Below are positions 1 to 7,894 of a DNA stretch of 25,177 nucleotides, piece after piece. Where the stretch lies: positions 1 through 25,177 of the forward strand of contig CACYNZ010000009.1 of NCBI GenBank assembly GCA_902775835.1. The letters are read 5' to 3'. The notes under the pieces are model-generated. The model ran no database searches. It worked only from the letters and a program-made list of their open reading frames with translations, and had not been told where the DNA came from. Source of the stretch: an uncultured Eubacteriales bacterium (GTDB lineage: Bacteria; Bacillota_A; Clostridia; Christensenellales; Aristaeellaceae). Every line of letters starts with the position of its first letter. Position 1 is the first letter of the stretch. Both the position numbers and the translations under genes were made by a program.

Positions 1-461
1 TGCTGGCGGACACGGAAGAGCGCCAGGAAGCCATCTGGAGCGCCCGCGGCGCGTTCCTGGAAGCCATCAAGGGCAGCACCAGCACCATGGACGAGTGCGA
101 CGTGGTGGTGCCCAGGTCCCGGATTCCCGATTTCCTCAGCCGCATGGTGGCCTGTTCCGACGAGCACGGCATCCGGATTCTGTCCTTCGGGCACGCCGGG
201 GATGGAAACCTGCATATCTATGTCTGCCGGGATGCCCTGGATGACGCGCAGTGGCAGGAAAAGGTCGGCGCGGTGATGCAGGAACTCTACGCCTTTGCCG
301 AGGATCTGGAGGGCAATGTGAGCGGTGAGCACGGCATCGGGCACGCCAAGAAGGCATTTCTGCGCCGGAGCCTCGGCGACACGCAGATCCGGCTGATGCA
401 GGGCATCAAGCAGGTGTTTGATCCCAATCTGATCCTGAACCCCGGCAAGGTATGCATGTAA
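1..461 (+). CDS. glcD: FAD-linked oxidase, C-terminal part (GlcD / D-lactate dehydrogenase-like), 5' truncated
   Basis: The reading frame enters from the left edge (first full codon at 3) and gives the last 152 residues of a GlcD-type flavoprotein. Enzymes of this family oxidise 2-hydroxy acids such as glycolate or D-lactate. The C-terminal FAD-oxidase domain is recognisable from the run FGHAGDGNLH and the later SGEHGIG motif, whose histidines are typical of the metal- or substrate-binding site, followed by the usual FDPNLILNPGK ending. The N-terminal FAD-binding domain lies outside the window. The gene is followed by a strong intrinsic terminator, so it is the last gene of its transcript. 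The exact substrate (glycolate, lactate or other hydroxy acid) cannot be told from this part. The family call is firm; the gene symbol is approximate. Confidence 0.9.
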   Translation, partial: LADTEERQEAIWSARGAFLEAIKGSTSTMDECDVVVPRSRIPDFLSRMVACSDEHGIRILSFGHAGDGNLHIYVCRDALDDAQWQEKVGAVMQELYAFAEDLEGNVSGEHGIGHAKKAFLRRSLGDTQIRLMQGIKQVFDPNLILNPGKVCM

Positions 462-490
462 ATCCGTCGGGGATGAAACAGACGATTTCC

Positions 491-527
491 GGGAGGACCG
501 GCAGCATGGCCGGTCCTCCCTTTTTTT
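491..527 (+). terminator. Intrinsic terminator after the glcD-like gene
   Basis: A perfect 11-bp stem (491-501 pairing with 510-520) closes an 8-nt loop and is followed directly by seven T residues (521-527). It lies 30 nt after the stop codon of the oxidase. Confidence 0.93.
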
Positions 528-595
528 CTGGGTCCGCGGACGCTGCGGGGTGCAAAGAATGTGTATATCTTTGCAATCAGGGAACAGACAATGCC

Positions 596-625
596 TTGAC
601 CGGGATAAAGGCGCAATGCTATACT
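596..625 (+). promoter_or_regulatory. Sigma-A-type promoter of the YbhN-like gene
   Basis: TTGACC at 596-601 and TATACT at 620-625 are separated by 18 bp, and a TG at 617-618 gives an extended -10. It sits between the upstream terminator and the ATG at 654, so the next gene appears to be transcribed on its own. Confidence 0.75.
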
Positions 626-653
626 GTCATGTATTTGTCAGTGGGAGGTTGTT

Positions 654-1751
654 ATGAAACCGCGGACGAAGCAGATCCTGAACTTTGTCCTGATTTTCGG
701 CACATTCCTGATTGTGCTGGCCATCGGGATTTCGGATAACAATCTGGGCGACACCATCCGGGCGCTGAGGACCATGAACCCGGGCTGGGTGGCATTGTGT
801 GCGCTGGCGTTTGTCGCCTTCGTGCTCTGCGATACCCTGTCCATCATGTACTTTCTCAGCCGCCAGGGATACCGGGTGCCCTTGCGGAAAGTGCTCTTTA
901 CATCCCTTGCCGGCCAGTACTATTCCAATATCACGCCGGGCGCTTCCGGCGGACAGCCCATGCAGATCTATTACCTGCATAAGGAGAATGTACCCACAGG
1001 CGTGGCCACCAGCTCCATTGTCATGCGCTTTGTATGCTATCAGCTGATGCTGAGCGTGATAGGCACGGTGCTCTGGATCATATACAGACCCTTTGTGGCG
1101 CAGCAGACGGGAAACGGCCAGTGGATCCTGATCGTGGGCTACGTCTATAACCTGATCATGGTCACGCTGGTCATCACGCTGGCGCTGTGGAAGAACCTGG
1201 TGCTCCGGCTGGCCGACTTCGGCATCCGGCTCGCGCGGCGCTGGATCCGGCATCCCGAGGAAACCCGGGAAAGACTGCACCGTCAGGTGGAGAGCTTTCA
1301 CGGCAGTGTCATGGCCTATCGTGACCGGCCGCTGGATTTCCTGATCCAGCTGCTCATCGGCGGCCTGCAGCTCATGTGCCTGATGAGCATTGTGTATTTC
1401 ATCTACCGCGGCATGAACCTGGACGAGTACGGCTACTGGCCGGTGGTGACCATGAGCGTCATGGAGTACTTGGCGGCCGCCTACACGCCCCTGCCCGGCG
1501 CCAGCGGCGCCCAGGAAGGCGTGTTCTCCATGTACTTTGACCGGATTTTCCCGAATTCCATGGGGTTTGCGGCACTGCTCCTGTGGAGATTCTTCACCTA
1601 CTATATTTCCATCATGATCGGGTTTGTCGCGGTCCTTGTCCACGGCATGCGCTCGGGAAGCAGCATCCGCGAGACCATGGCCATAGACCCGGATCAGATG
1701 AAAAAGGACGAGGAAAGCGAAGTGGAAGCGGAGAAAGCAGGATCGGACTGA
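654..1751 (+). CDS. YbhN / LPG-synthase transmembrane-region family membrane protein
   Basis: A 365-residue polytopic membrane protein with no C-terminal catalytic domain. It resembles the transmembrane half of lysylphosphatidylglycerol synthases (UPF0104/YbhN family), which in MprF is the lipid flippase part. The diagnostic motif TPLPGASGAQEG is at residues 278-289, and an early loop has the matching SNITPGASGGQP run. Hydrophobic segments alternate through residues 10-325; the tail after about 345 is charged and probably cytoplasmic. GGGAGG at 643-648 lies 5 nt before the ATG. The gene has its own promoter and terminator. Members of this family are commonly annotated as flippases of unknown lipid, so the role in lipid or polyprenyl-lipid transfer is inferred from family only. 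There is no aminoacyl-transferase domain, so it should not make lysyl-PG by itself. Confidence 0.87.
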   Translation: MKPRTKQILNFVLIFGTFLIVLAIGISDNNLGDTIRALRTMNPGWVALCALAFVAFVLCDTLSIMYFLSRQGYRVPLRKVLFTSLAGQYYSNITPGASGGQPMQIYYLHKENVPTGVATSSIVMRFVCYQLMLSVIGTVLWIIYRPFVAQQTGNGQWILIVGYVYNLIMVTLVITLALWKNLVLRLADFGIRLARRWIRHPEETRERLHRQVESFHGSVMAYRDRPLDFLIQLLIGGLQLMCLMSIVYFIYRGMNLDEYGYWPVVTMSVMEYLAAAYTPLPGASGAQEGVFSMYFDRIFPNSMGFAALLLWRFFTYYISIMIGFVAVLVHGMRSGSSIRETMAIDPDQMKKDEESEVEAEKAGSD

Positions 1752-1768
1752 ACCGGTCCTGTTTTTTT
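1738..1768 (+). terminator. Intrinsic terminator overlapping the stop codon of the YbhN-like gene
   Basis: A 9-bp stem (1738-1746 with 1753-1761, one G-T pair) has a 6-nt loop that contains most of the TGA stop (1749-1751), and is followed by seven T residues (1762-1768). The terminator therefore begins inside the coding region. Confidence 0.85.
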
Positions 1769-1804
1769 GCGCATAAAAAGGGTTCAAACCTGCCTGAAAA
1801 CCCG

Positions 1805-1831
1805 TTGATTTTTCGGGCAGATTCGTATAGT
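1805..1831 (+). promoter_or_regulatory. Possible promoter of the GH42-GH78 operon
   Basis: TTGATT (1805-1810) and TATAGT (1826-1831) lie in a short AT-rich stretch after the preceding terminator. The 15-bp spacer is short, so the -35 assignment is weak, but a promoter is needed here because a terminator isolates the upstream gene. Confidence 0.4.
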
Positions 1832-1874
1832 CTCTTTCCATAACCGACATTACTTTTCGGAAAGGATGCAGATC

Positions 1875-3878
1875 ATGGTCTGGAATGAATATACCCTGGG
1901 CGTATGCTATTATCCCGAGCACTGGCCGGAAAATACATGGGCCTCGGATCTGGAGCGGATGCTGAAAAACGGCATTAGCACGGTGCGCGTGTTCGAGTTC
2001 GGATGGAGTCTGGTGGAACCGGAGGAAGGCGTGTTTGTCTTTGACATGTGCGACCGTTTCCTGGACCTGTGCAGGGAAAAGGGCATGCATGTGATTCTCG
2101 GCACGCCCACGGCCACGCCGCCGGCCTGGCTGACGGAAACGTATCCGGAAGTGCTCAATACGCAGATGGACGGCACGCCCTTTTATCACGGCGGCCGGCG
2201 GAACTATACCTATGCCTCTCCCCTGTACCGGGAAAAGTGCGCCCGGATCGTGATGGAGGAAGCCCGGCATTTCGGACAGCATCCGGCGGTCATCGGCTGG
2301 CAGATCGACAATGAGCTCAACTGTGAGCGCTGCGAGTTCTACTCGGAAGCGGACACGCAGGCCTTCCGCGCGTTTCTCAAGGATAAGTACGGGAATCTGG
2401 ACGCGCTGAACGCGGCCTGGGGCACGGTGTTCTGGAGCCAGACCTATACCCGCTGGGATCAGGTGTTCGTGCCCCGGGTGAACGCGGTGTCCGCCGTGAA
2501 CCCGTCCCTGGAGCTGGACTATATCCGGTATGTGTCGGCCCAGTGCCGCAGCTTCTGCCAGATGCAGTCCCGGATCCTGCGCAGATACTCGCCCGGACGC
2601 TTCATTACCACAAACGGCATGTTCGCGAATGTGGACAATGCGGCCATGACAAGGGAAAGCCTGGACGTGTACACCTATGACAGCTATCCCAATTTCGCCA
2701 ACGGCGTGGATACGGTCTATGACCCCGATGCGCTTGCGGACCGGAAATGGTCCATGCATCTGTCCATGGTCCGCGGCCTGAACGGCCGGTTCGGGATCAT
2801 GGAGCAGCAGTCCGGCGCCAATGGCTGGTATAACAGGATGGAGGCGGCCATGCCGCGGCCGGGCCAGGTCCGGCTCTGGGCCATGCAGAGCGTGGCGCAC
2901 GGGGCGGACTTCGTGTCCTTTTTCCGCTGGCGCACCGCCACCATGGGCACGGAAATATACTGGCACGGGATCCTGGACTATGACGGCCGCGACAACCGCA
3001 GGCTGCGCGAAGTGAACGGGTTTGCCCGGGATCTGAAGGCCATCGGCGAGACGTTCGGCGCGGGCTTCAGGCATCAGGTGGCCCTGCTCAGAACCTGGGA
3101 CAATGAGTTTGACATGGGCATTGACCGCTGGCACGGGCGCGTGGAAAAAGAGAGCCGGGAAGGCATTTTCCGGGCCTGCACCTTTGCGCACGTGAACATG
3201 GATTATGTGGAGCTGGACTATGTGACGGCGGAGGAACTGGCCAGGTATCCCGTGGCCATTCTGCCGCACGCGGTCATAGCGTCGCCGGAGATGGCGGAAA
3301 AGCTCGAGGCATACGTGCGTCAGGGCGGCATTCTCATGCTCGGCTGCCGCAGCGGCTACAAGGACACGACCGGAAAGTGTGTGACCATGCCCATGCCGGG
3401 CCTGTTTTCCGCGCTTACGGGAACGCATGTGCAGGAATACTCCTTCCTCCAGCCGGGCGAGGACTTTCCGCGCTTTGAGCTGGACGGGGAGTGCCTGAAG
3501 GCCGGATCCTTTGTGGAGAGCCTTGAGACAGGGGATGCGCAGGTGCTGGCCCGGTATGCAGATGGCTGGCTGGCCGGCGAGCCCCTGCTGACCGAGCATG
3601 TGCTGGGCAAGGGCAGAGTGTGGCATCTGGGCGGCCTGTTCACCGAGGAAATCACCGGGGCATTACTGCGCCGTGCCGGTGTGCACGGCCCGGACTGGCT
3701 GAAGGTGCCCGCAGGCGTGGAATGCGTGCTGCGCGAAAAGGACGGGTGCGAGTATGCGTTCCTGCTCAACTACGGAAAGCAGGGCGTGACCGTGGAGGCG
3801 GATGCGGCCGAAGCCCTTCTGGAGGGCGGATGTGAACTGAGTGCGTACGGTGTCCAGGTCCTGCGGCACCGCGGATAA
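1875..3878 (+). CDS. Beta-galactosidase, glycoside hydrolase family 42
   Basis: A 667-residue cytoplasmic retaining beta-galactosidase of GH42. The start GVCYYPEHWP and the catalytic TIM barrel (about residues 5-390) are typical, followed by the trimerisation domain (about 400-610) and a small C-terminal beta domain. The acid/base is predicted as E147 in QIDNELN and the nucleophile as E310 in GIMEQQ, matching the positions known for the Thermus A4 enzyme (E141 and E312). No signal peptide is present. An ATG at 1866 is in frame but overlaps the AAAGGA ribosome binding site (1861-1866); the ATG at 1875 has that site 8 nt upstream and gives the usual GH42 N-terminus, so I chose it. It lies 15 nt upstream of the rhamnosidase and probably shares its transcript. 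Natural substrates may be beta-galactosides from pectin side chains; some GH42 members also act on alpha-L-arabinopyranosides. Confidence 0.95.
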   Translation: MVWNEYTLGVCYYPEHWPENTWASDLERMLKNGISTVRVFEFGWSLVEPEEGVFVFDMCDRFLDLCREKGMHVILGTPTATPPAWLTETYPEVLNTQMDGTPFYHGGRRNYTYASPLYREKCARIVMEEARHFGQHPAVIGWQIDNELNCERCEFYSEADTQAFRAFLKDKYGNLDALNAAWGTVFWSQTYTRWDQVFVPRVNAVSAVNPSLELDYIRYVSAQCRSFCQMQSRILRRYSPGRFITTNGMFANVDNAAMTRESLDVYTYDSYPNFANGVDTVYDPDALADRKWSMHLSMVRGLNGRFGIMEQQSGANGWYNRMEAAMPRPGQVRLWAMQSVAHGADFVSFFRWRTATMGTEIYWHGILDYDGRDNRRLREVNGFARDLKAIGETFGAGFRHQVALLRTWDNEFDMGIDRWHGRVEKESREGIFRACTFAHVNMDYVELDYVTAEELARYPVAILPHAVIASPEMAEKLEAYVRQGGILMLGCRSGYKDTTGKCVTMPMPGLFSALTGTHVQEYSFLQPGEDFPRFELDGECLKAGSFVESLETGDAQVLARYADGWLAGEPLLTEHVLGKGRVWHLGGLFTEEITGALLRRAGVHGPDWLKVPAGVECVLREKDGCEYAFLLNYGKQGVTVEADAAEALLEGGCELSAYGVQVLRHRG

Positions 3879-3893
3879 GAAAGGCGAAAGAGT

Positions 3894-6404
3894 ATGCAGA
3901 TCAATCATTTGGCGTCCCCGATGGGGGCGGTGCTTCCCCTGTACGTGTCCTGGGAGGGCATGGCGGAAAGGCTTTGCGTGGAGTGCGATGGAAAGAAGCT
4001 TCTGGACATGCCTGTGCAGGGCTGCAGCGCGGGCCTGTCCGGCGCGGGCCTGCCGGCGGGCAAGGACCTGACCTTCCGGGTCCTTGGCGGGAATGGGGAA
4101 CAGTCCTGCCATGTGCTGCTGGACATGGGCTGCCCCCAGGGCGAGTGGATTTCCTGCCCGGATACAAAGGGCGATGTGCTCGGCGCCGGTGAGCTCCGGA
4201 GCACGTTCCAGGTCAGGGCGGGGCACGGCCGTGTGAAAAAGGCGCTGGTCCGGAGCACGGCCCTGGGCCTGTACCAGCTGTTCCTGAACGGGAAGCGCGT
4301 ATCCGACCGGGAGTTCATGCCCGGGTTCACCAGCTATGACCACCGGATTCTGTACCAGACCATGGACGCCACAGAGCTTGTGCAGGACGGCGCCAACGAA
4401 ATCCGCTGCCTGCTCGGCAACGGCTGGTACCGCGGGGAAATGGGCTTTCTGCACAACCGGAACAATTACGGCGACCGCACGGCGCTGCTGCTGGAAATGA
4501 CCCTGGAATACGAGGACGGCACCGTGGACAGCGTGAAGACCGGCAGTGAATGGCAGAGCCGGCTCAGCCAGATCCTGGAAAGCGAAATATACCTGGGCGA
4601 AACAGCGGACGGCCGCGAGAATCCCAGGCCCTGGGGCGGCGTGGACGTGCTGGACGCGCCGGAGGCAGAGCTCGTCAGTGACGGCGGCTGCGCCAACCGT
4701 GTGGAAATGGAGCTTGACGTGGTCAGGGTTCTGCATACGCCCAAAGGCGAAACCGTGGCCGACTTCGGCCAGAACCTTACCGGCAATGTCAGCCTGCGTG
4801 TGCATGGCAGGGCCGGCGAAAAGGTGGAGCTGCAGTGCTTCGAAGTCCTGGACCGGGACGGGAACGTGTATACGGACAATCTGCGCACGGCGAGATGCCG
4901 CGTGAGCTATATCCTGTCCGGGGACGGGGAGGAGACATGGAATCCCTGGTTCTCCTTCCAGGGCTTCCGGTATGTGCAGATCCTGTCATGGCCGGGCAAT
5001 TTTGAGCCGGAGCAGCTCAGGGCCCGGGTGATTCACTTTGACATGCCCGTGACCGGAAAGTTTCAGTGCTCCAGCCCGGAACTGACCCGGCTCATGCAGA
5101 ACATATGCTGGTCGCTGCGCGGCAATTCCCTGGATATCCCGACGGACTGCCCGCAGCGCGATGAGCGCGTGGGCTGGACCGGGGACGCGCAGATCTTCTC
5201 CGCCGCCGCGCCCTATTTCATGGACGTGTACGCCTTCTTCTCCAAATGGATGCGCGACGTGGTCCTGGACCAGAAAGCCGACGGCGGCATTCCGCATGTG
5301 GTGCCGGACCTGATCTCCGGCAGACCCCAGGTCAGGAATGACTGGCTGCTCTCCCAGGGCACCTGGGGCGCGGCGGGCTGGGCGGACGTGATCACGCTCC
5401 TGCCCTGGAACCTGTACCGCTTCTACGGCGACCCGCGGATTCTGGAGGAATGCTTCCCCGCCATGCTCCGGCACCTGGACTTCATGCGTTCCAGGGCGGA
5501 TGGCTGCGTGTGGAACTATCTTCTGCAGTTCGGCGACTGGGTCGCCCTGGATGCGGAGGAAGGCAGCTATTTCGGGAAAACGCCGGCGGATATGACCTGC
5601 GCCTGCTACTATATCCGCTCCACCGACGCCATCGCGGACGCGGCTCATGTTCTGGGCCGGGAGAAGACGGAGCGGGAGATGCGAAAGCTTGCCGCGGAAC
5701 TCCGGCAGGATTATGTGCGCCGGTTCTTCCGGGACGGGCATCTCACCGTTCAGACTCAGACAGCCCAGATCCTGACCCTGGTTTTCGGCCTATGCCCGGA
5801 CGAGTGGCGCGAAAACCTGACCCGGGACCTGATCGCGCTCATTCAGGCGCGCGGCGGACATCTGGACACCGGGTTCATGGGCACGCCCCTGATCCTGGAA
5901 GCCCTCAGCGCCAATGGCCGCGCAAAAGAGGCCATGGATCTGCTCATGAACCCCACATACCCGGGCTGGCTCTACCAGGTCACCCGCGGGGCCACCACCA
6001 TCTGGGAGCACTGGGACGGCATCAAGCCGGACGGCAGCATGTGGAGCCCGGACATGAACAGCATGAACCATTACGCCTACGGCACTGTGGGCCAGTGGAT
6101 CTGGAACCGGGTGGCCGGACTGGAAATGCTGGAGCCCGGCTGGAAGCGCTTCCGCCTGGCGCCGCTGCTGCTGGGTCTTGACTGCGTGCAGGCAGAACTT
6201 CAGACGCCCATGGGCCGGATCCGGGCTTCCTGGGAAATCCATGAAAAAACGGCCACGGTGAACGTAACGGTACCCGAGGGCTGCACCTGCGAGGCATGCC
6301 TGCCCGGATCATGCGACGAAAGCGGACTGCTGCGCGCGGAAAACGGCTGCCTGACAGCCACGCTTCAGCCCGGCAGCTGGGAGATGCGCATAGGTCTTGC
6401 CTGA
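3894..6404 (+). CDS. Alpha-L-rhamnosidase, glycoside hydrolase family 78
   Basis: An 836-residue inverting alpha-L-rhamnosidase that removes terminal rhamnose from plant glycosides or pectin. Visible order: a short N-terminal beta domain (about 1-85), the Bac_rhamnosid_N carbohydrate-binding domain (about 95-250), a second beta domain (about 275-365), the (alpha/alpha)6 barrel (about 380-740) and a C-terminal beta domain (about 745-830). The hallmark DCPQRDERVGWTGD begins at D418; by comparison with Streptomyces avermitilis SaRha78A, E424 is the general acid, W428 and D431 line the sugar site, and E705 in TIWEHWDG is the general base. All are intact. No signal peptide is seen, so it should work inside the cell. 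AAAGG at 3880-3884 is 9 nt before the ATG. It follows the GH42 gene by 15 nt, and both end at the hairpin near 6417. Confidence 0.95.
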   Translation: MQINHLASPMGAVLPLYVSWEGMAERLCVECDGKKLLDMPVQGCSAGLSGAGLPAGKDLTFRVLGGNGEQSCHVLLDMGCPQGEWISCPDTKGDVLGAGELRSTFQVRAGHGRVKKALVRSTALGLYQLFLNGKRVSDREFMPGFTSYDHRILYQTMDATELVQDGANEIRCLLGNGWYRGEMGFLHNRNNYGDRTALLLEMTLEYEDGTVDSVKTGSEWQSRLSQILESEIYLGETADGRENPRPWGGVDVLDAPEAELVSDGGCANRVEMELDVVRVLHTPKGETVADFGQNLTGNVSLRVHGRAGEKVELQCFEVLDRDGNVYTDNLRTARCRVSYILSGDGEETWNPWFSFQGFRYVQILSWPGNFEPEQLRARVIHFDMPVTGKFQCSSPELTRLMQNICWSLRGNSLDIPTDCPQRDERVGWTGDAQIFSAAAPYFMDVYAFFSKWMRDVVLDQKADGGIPHVVPDLISGRPQVRNDWLLSQGTWGAAGWADVITLLPWNLYRFYGDPRILEECFPAMLRHLDFMRSRADGCVWNYLLQFGDWVALDAEEGSYFGKTPADMTCACYYIRSTDAIADAAHVLGREKTEREMRKLAAELRQDYVRRFFRDGHLTVQTQTAQILTLVFGLCPDEWRENLTRDLIALIQARGGHLDTGFMGTPLILEALSANGRAKEAMDLLMNPTYPGWLYQVTRGATTIWEHWDGIKPDGSMWSPDMNSMNHYAYGTVGQWIWNRVAGLEMLEPGWKRFRLAPLLLGLDCVQAELQTPMGRIRASWEIHEKTATVNVTVPEGCTCEACLPGSCDESGLLRAENGCLTATLQPGSWEMRIGLA

Positions 6405-6410
6405 GCGCAT

Positions 6411-6447
6411 AAAAAAACCGGGACTGTCCTGGGACAGTCCCGGTCTT
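6411..6447. terminator. Bidirectional terminator between GH78 and ssb
   Basis: A 13-nt arm (6417-6429) is the perfect reverse complement of 6432-6444; the innermost pairs must open to form the loop. On the minus strand it is followed by seven T residues (A-tract 6411-6417), making a strong terminator for ssb. On the plus strand only a short CTTT follows, so it is weaker for the GH78 transcript. Confidence 0.87.
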
Positions 6448-6458
6448 TGAAGGATGCA

Positions 6459-6905
6459 TCAGAAGGGCAGATCGTCGTCGGCCGGAATGGCTTCGAAGCC
6501 ATTGTTCTGCGCAGTAGGCGCAGCGGCGGGCGTATAGGGCGCGGGAGCGCCTGCGCCGTCTCCGGCGGAGTTTCCGGAAGACAGGAACTCGATCTCGTCC
6601 GCGTTCATTTCCAGGGACACGCGGGTGGTGCCGTCATTGGCGGTATAGGTGCGGGCCTGCAGGGGGCCGGCAGCATATACCTTGCGGCCCTTGGCCAGAT
6701 AGCGCTGGCATACTTCACCCAGATTTCTCCAGGCGGTGACGCGTACAAACATGGTATCGTCCTGAGCATTGTCGCCCTGCTGGGCACCGCTGCGGCGGCG
6801 GTTGGAGTTTACGGCGACGGTGAACTGGCAGAGGCTCACGCCCGTGCCGGTCACCCGGGTCTCAGGATCCCTGGTAAGATTGCCGATAATCATCAGCTTA
6901 TTCAT
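6459..6905 (-). CDS. ssb: Single-stranded DNA-binding protein
   Basis: A 148-residue SSB that coats single-stranded DNA in replication and repair. The OB fold (about residues 1-105) starts with MNKLMIIGNLTRDPE and contains the usual VRVTAWRNLGEVCQRYLAKGRKVYAAG core. A flexible Ala/Pro/Gly-rich linker follows, then the acidic tip DDDLPF that docks partner proteins. The frame is open further upstream, but GGAGG (minus strand, 6920-6916) lies 10 nt before the ATG at 6905 and the family N-terminus begins there; the in-frame ATG at 6914 would touch the binding site. The gene stands alone with its own promoter and terminator, not between rpsF and rpsR where the main Bacillota ssb usually lies, so it may be a second copy. 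It is divergent from a DHH phosphoesterase. Confidence 0.95.
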   Translation of the reverse strand: MNKLMIIGNLTRDPETRVTGTGVSLCQFTVAVNSNRRRSGAQQGDNAQDDTMFVRVTAWRNLGEVCQRYLAKGRKVYAAGPLQARTYTANDGTTRVSLEMNADEIEFLSSGNSAGDGAGAPAPYTPAAAPTAQNNGFEAIPADDDLPF

Positions 6906-6941
6906 ACAAATCATGCCTCCGGTTTCAAATAGTGCATGCTT

Positions 6942-6969
6942 ATTATACCTGTTTGGACCAAGGATGCAA
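6942..6969 (-). promoter_or_regulatory. Promoter of ssb
   Basis: On the minus strand a perfect TATAAT (6947-6942) is preceded by TTGCAT (6969-6964) with a 16-bp spacer. The predicted leader to the ssb ATG is about 30 nt. The same AT-rich core may also serve the divergent gene, but I see no good plus-strand -35. Confidence 0.65.
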
Positions 6970-6993
6970 GAGCCCTTGAGAGGAGCACACCCT

Positions 6994-7890
6994 ATGATCA
7001 CTCTGTTCACGCATACGGATCTGGACGGCGTGGGCTGCGCCATCCTTGCCACCTTATATGCCCGGAAGACGGGTCAGGAACTGACCATAAACTATCAGGG
7101 CTACAACACCATCAACCGCGCCGTGGGCCAGTTCCTGGACCAGTCCCGGCCGGGGCGCCGGGATGAAATCTGGATCACGGACATTTCCACTGACGGCCGC
7201 ATCTCCCAGCGTCTGGACCGGCTGCCCTGCAAAGTGCGCATGATGGACCATCACCCCATGAAGCCCGGGGCGGTGCTCCTGCCCTGGATGCATATCGACA
7301 CGGATGAGACGCAGTGCGGCACCAGCATTGTATATAAGGATCTGCTGGAACCCCTGTTCCCGGACCACGCGGGCCTGCGCAGCTTTGTGGAGGACGTGTG
7401 CCTCTGGGACACCTGGAGGTATGACAAGGAGATCATCAGCAAAAGCGAGATCATGGATACGCTGCACGAGCTCATCGGGCATGAGGCGTTTCTGGACATG
7501 GCCGTGGACGACCTGGATCGGGGCGGCGGGTTTGAGATTCCCTATTACCTGGAACTGGCGGTGCAGGGAAGCATCCGCAGCCGCAACAAAATGTTCGAGA
7601 GCAAGGAACGCGAGATGATCGTCACCGAGTTCGAGGGATATGCCACAGGCGTCCTGTTTGCCGACGAGCATGCATCTTCCCTGGCTGAGTACGTGTTCCA
7701 GCGCCATCCGGAGCTGGATATTGTGGCGGTCATATACCTGCCGTCCGGTGTCAGCCTGAGGACCCGCCGGGATGATGTGGACCTGACGGAGATCTGTCAC
7801 GCCCGGGGCGGCGGCGGGCATCAGAAAGCCAGCGCCTTCCGGTTTGACTCGGACGCCGCCGAGCAGGTGGTGGATCTTTTGATGAGGTGA
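6994..7890 (+). CDS. DHH/DHHA1 family phosphoesterase, NrnB-like nanoRNase
   Basis: A 298-residue DHH-superfamily phosphodiesterase. Such enzymes degrade very short RNAs or related nucleotides with Mn2+. The DHH domain shows THTDLDGVGC (D9, D11), ITDIS (D63) and the naming DHH triplet at residues 85-87, then CLWDTW near 137-141; the DHHA1 domain ends with RGGGGHQKAS (GGGGH at 272-276). The layout, including SLRT just before the glycine motif, resembles Bacillus subtilis NrnB, though this protein is about 100 residues shorter than the approximately 400 residues I recall for that one. AGAGGAG around 6979-6985 precedes the ATG at 6994; an open frame further upstream has no comparable site and overlaps ssb. 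It is divergent from ssb and only 4 nt upstream of the GH106-like gene. Oligoribonuclease activity is inferred from the family; cyclic dinucleotide or pAp hydrolysis cannot be excluded. Confidence 0.88.
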   Translation: MITLFTHTDLDGVGCAILATLYARKTGQELTINYQGYNTINRAVGQFLDQSRPGRRDEIWITDISTDGRISQRLDRLPCKVRMMDHHPMKPGAVLLPWMHIDTDETQCGTSIVYKDLLEPLFPDHAGLRSFVEDVCLWDTWRYDKEIISKSEIMDTLHELIGHEAFLDMAVDDLDRGGGFEIPYYLELAVQGSIRSRNKMFESKEREMIVTEFEGYATGVLFADEHASSLAEYVFQRHPELDIVAVIYLPSGVSLRTRRDDVDLTEICHARGGGGHQKASAFRFDSDAAEQVVDLLMR

Positions 7891-7894
7891 GGGC

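Noticed and set aside
1834..1864. Hairpin CTTTCC/GGAAAG that would hide the GH42 ribosome binding site
   Set aside because: The 5' arm coincides with the predicted transcription start, so it would probably not be in the mRNA, and the loop is 19 nt with only 6 pairs.
627..3626. A 999-codon open frame on the minus strand opposite the YbhN-like and GH42 genes, and similar long antisense frames at 8135-10480, 11805-14321, 17540-19378 and 19153-21351
   Set aside because: They mirror real genes codon for codon, have His/Gln/Ala/Arg-rich sequence without domains, run through terminators and intergenic gaps, and lack ribosome binding sites. They arise from the GC-rich codon pattern.
6769..6993. N-terminal extension of the DHH phosphoesterase by 75 residues
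   Set aside because: It runs antisense through the start and promoter of ssb; the conserved family start and a good ribosome binding site are at 6994.
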